Below, piece by piece: positions 62,496-64,000 of a stretch of 64,000 nucleotides of DNA. The first letter of the stretch is position 1, and each line of letters opens with the position of its first letter. Source of the stretch: CAIVAT01 sp037128705 (GTDB taxonomy: Bacteria > Bacteroidota > Bacteroidia > Bacteroidales > FEN-979); the NCBI GenBank assembly GCA_037128705.1, contig JBAXVX010000008.1, positions 52,886-116,885 of the forward strand, in the 5' to 3' direction. The notes below the pieces were generated by a model. That model worked only from the letters and a program-made list of their open reading frames with translations, had not been told where the DNA came from and made no database searches. The translations under genes and the position numbers were made by a program.

Positions 62496-63863
62496 ATGAA
62501 AAAACTGATTCAAACCATTCGAAATATCTGGAAGATTGAGGACCTCCGTAAGAGGATCCTGTATACAATCGGAATTATCCTGATCTATCGTCTGGGATCT
62601 TATGTAGTACTTCCTGGCGTTGACCCTAGTATGCTTGCCAGCCTTCAGAACCAGACCAAGTCGGGTCTTTTGGGGCTGCTGAATATGTTTTCGGGTGGTG
62701 CATTCTCGAATGCCTCTATTTTCGCACTGGGAATCATGCCCTATATTTCTGCCTCCATCGTGATGCAGTTGTTGGGAATGGCTATTCCTTATTTCCAGAA
62801 ACTTCAGAAAGAGGGTGAAAGTGGCCGTAAAAAAATCAACCAGATGACACGTTACCTGACTGTTATCATCCTGATTTTTCAATCGCCTGCCTATATTGCC
62901 AACCTGGCCTCTCAATTACCGGCTGAAGCAATTTCACCGTTTAACCCCAATGTTACACATCATTCTGTGTTCTCTTTCTTTGGAATTTCTTCCATTGTCA
63001 TTCTGACTGCCGGATCTCTTTTGGTCATGTGGCTGGGTGAACGCATCACGGATAAGGGGATCGGTAATGGAATCTCCCTGATCATTATGATCGGGATCAT
63101 TGCCCGTCTTCCATTTGCACTCGTTGGAGAATTGGTTTCAAGAATGGAGCAGAAAGGCGGCGGTCTCGTGTTTTTTGTAGTTGAAATTGCTTTCCTTGTT
63201 CTGGTTGTCCTTGTGACAATCCTTCTGGTTCAGGGAACACGAAAAATACCTGTCCAGTATGCCAAACGGATTGTAGGCAACAAGCAATACGGTGGAGTTC
63301 GTCAGTATATTCCCCTGAAGGTAAATGCGGCCGGTGTTATGCCGATTATTTTTGCCCAGGCCATCATGTTCCTGCCGCTGACCATCGCTGGTTTTGCCAG
63401 CAATGAAACGCTTACAGGATTTGCAAGGGTTTTTACCGACATCAATGGTCTCTGGTATAATGTAACATTTTTCATCCTGATCATTTTATTTACATATTTC
63501 TATACGGCCATTACAGTTAATCCAAACCAGATGGCCGAGGATATGAAAAAGAACGGCGGGTTCATTCCGGGGGTTAAACCTGGGAAAAAGACCGCTGAAT
63601 TCATTGATGATGTCATGTCGCGGATCACGCTTCCCGGTTCTATTTTCCTGGGGTTTGTGGCGATCATGCCTGCATTGGTTAGAATGGTCGGGGTTACTTC
63701 TCAGTTCGCACAATTTTATGGTGGCACCTCCCTGCTTATCCTGGTCGGTGTGGTACTGGATACCCTGCAGCAGATTGAAAGTCATTTATTGATGCGCCAT
63801 TACGACGGTCTGACTAAATCGGGCAGGATAAAAGGACGGTCATCCTATGCTGTTGGCCAATAA
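62496..63863 (+). CDS. secY: Protein translocase subunit SecY
   Basis: A 455-residue channel protein with ten helices. RILYTIGIILIYRLGSYVVL and GIMPYISASIVMQLL mark helices 1 and 2, and the region YAKRIVGNKQYGGVRQYIPLK is the cytoplasmic loop that contacts ribosomes and SecA. It is the usual spc partner of rplO. Confidence 0.98.
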   Translation: MKKLIQTIRNIWKIEDLRKRILYTIGIILIYRLGSYVVLPGVDPSMLASLQNQTKSGLLGLLNMFSGGAFSNASIFALGIMPYISASIVMQLLGMAIPYFQKLQKEGESGRKKINQMTRYLTVIILIFQSPAYIANLASQLPAEAISPFNPNVTHHSVFSFFGISSIVILTAGSLLVMWLGERITDKGIGNGISLIIMIGIIARLPFALVGELVSRMEQKGGGLVFFVVEIAFLVLVVLVTILLVQGTRKIPVQYAKRIVGNKQYGGVRQYIPLKVNAAGVMPIIFAQAIMFLPLTIAGFASNETLTGFARVFTDINGLWYNVTFFILIILFTYFYTAITVNPNQMAEDMKKNGGFIPGVKPGKKTAEFIDDVMSRITLPGSIFLGFVAIMPALVRMVGVTSQFAQFYGGTSLLILVGVVLDTLQQIESHLLMRHYDGLTKSGRIKGRSSYAVGQ

Positions 63864-63866
63864 GAT

Positions 63867-64000
63867 ATGTTTGACAAACAAATGACGGTAAAATCGGCGG
63901 AAGAGATAGAATTACTGAGAGAAAATGCCATCATTGTAAGTAAAACACTCGCGGAAGTCGCGAAACATATACAACCGGGTGTTAAAACGATAACACTTGA
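63867..64000 (+). CDS. map: Methionine aminopeptidase, type I (5' part only)
   Basis: The frame opens at the ATG 3 nt after secY and runs off the window. The 44 visible residues (KSAEEIELLRENAIIVSKTL, HIQPGVKTITL) match the N-terminus of type I methionine aminopeptidases. The metal ligands lie outside the window. secY-map is a standard gene order. Confidence 0.9.
   Translation, partial: MFDKQMTVKSAEEIELLRENAIIVSKTLAEVAKHIQPGVKTITL

Noticed and set aside
1..64000. Mobile elements, prophage or defence islands
   Set aside because: No transposase, integrase, restriction, toxin-antitoxin or phage structural protein was recognised; gene order is that of core chromosome.

Overview
The window reads as a chromosomal segment from a Bacteroidota bacterium, probably a Bacteroidales or Marinilabiliales relative. 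The evidence is sequence-internal: many genes are preceded by the Bacteroidota -7 promoter element TAnnTTTG, Shine-Dalgarno sequences are largely absent, SecD and SecF are fused, CcoN and CcoO are fused, and there are DUF4290, PorE-like and BNR/PKD secreted proteins. No tRNA, rRNA, CRISPR array, insertion sequence or phage gene was recognised. The content looks like core genome with a small accessory surface-lipoprotein block.

Region 1 (1-14.7 kb) holds a truncated secreted BNR/PKD protein followed by a respiratory block. Cytochrome bd oxidase (cydAB, minus strand) is divergent from a complete cbb3 oxidase locus (plus strand): copper P-type ATPase, ccoS, fused ccoNO, ccoQ, mono-haem ccoP, ccoG, fixH, a TauE/SafE-like membrane protein and a haem c lipoprotein. 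This suggests life at low or fluctuating oxygen.

Region 2 (14.8-30.6 kb, mostly minus strand) holds two TPM-domain proteins with LemA, htpG, a 40-residue membrane peptide, ilvE, pyrF, prfA, purM, a PorE-like OmpA protein, secDF and two small hypothetical genes. Short tandem repeats of GGTRAC type sit in three intergenic spots.

Region 3 (30.7-42.8 kb) holds a polyamine pair (arginine-decarboxylase-like plus deoxyhypusine-synthase-like), an ABC exporter downstream of grpE-dnaJ, a MurA with Asp in place of the catalytic Cys, DUF4290, a lipoprotein with NTF2-like and Cache-like parts, and a UvrD/PcrA helicase.

Region 4 (42.9-49.7 kb) is the accessory block. Three consecutive lipoprotein genes (one LruC-domain, two modular paralogues) have promoters with a similar upstream box at nearly constant spacing. 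The two paralogues share about 290 N-terminal residues and then carry unrelated C-terminal domains. One of these has the Cys and Gln signatures of an internal thioester domain. A membrane-anchored TylF-like methyltransferase follows.

Region 5 (49.7-64 kb) is a continuous str-S10-spc ribosomal protein cluster (rpsL to secY and the start of map) without tuf. It is preceded by two tandem promoters and a stretch that folds into several strong hairpins, a candidate structured RNA or leader.
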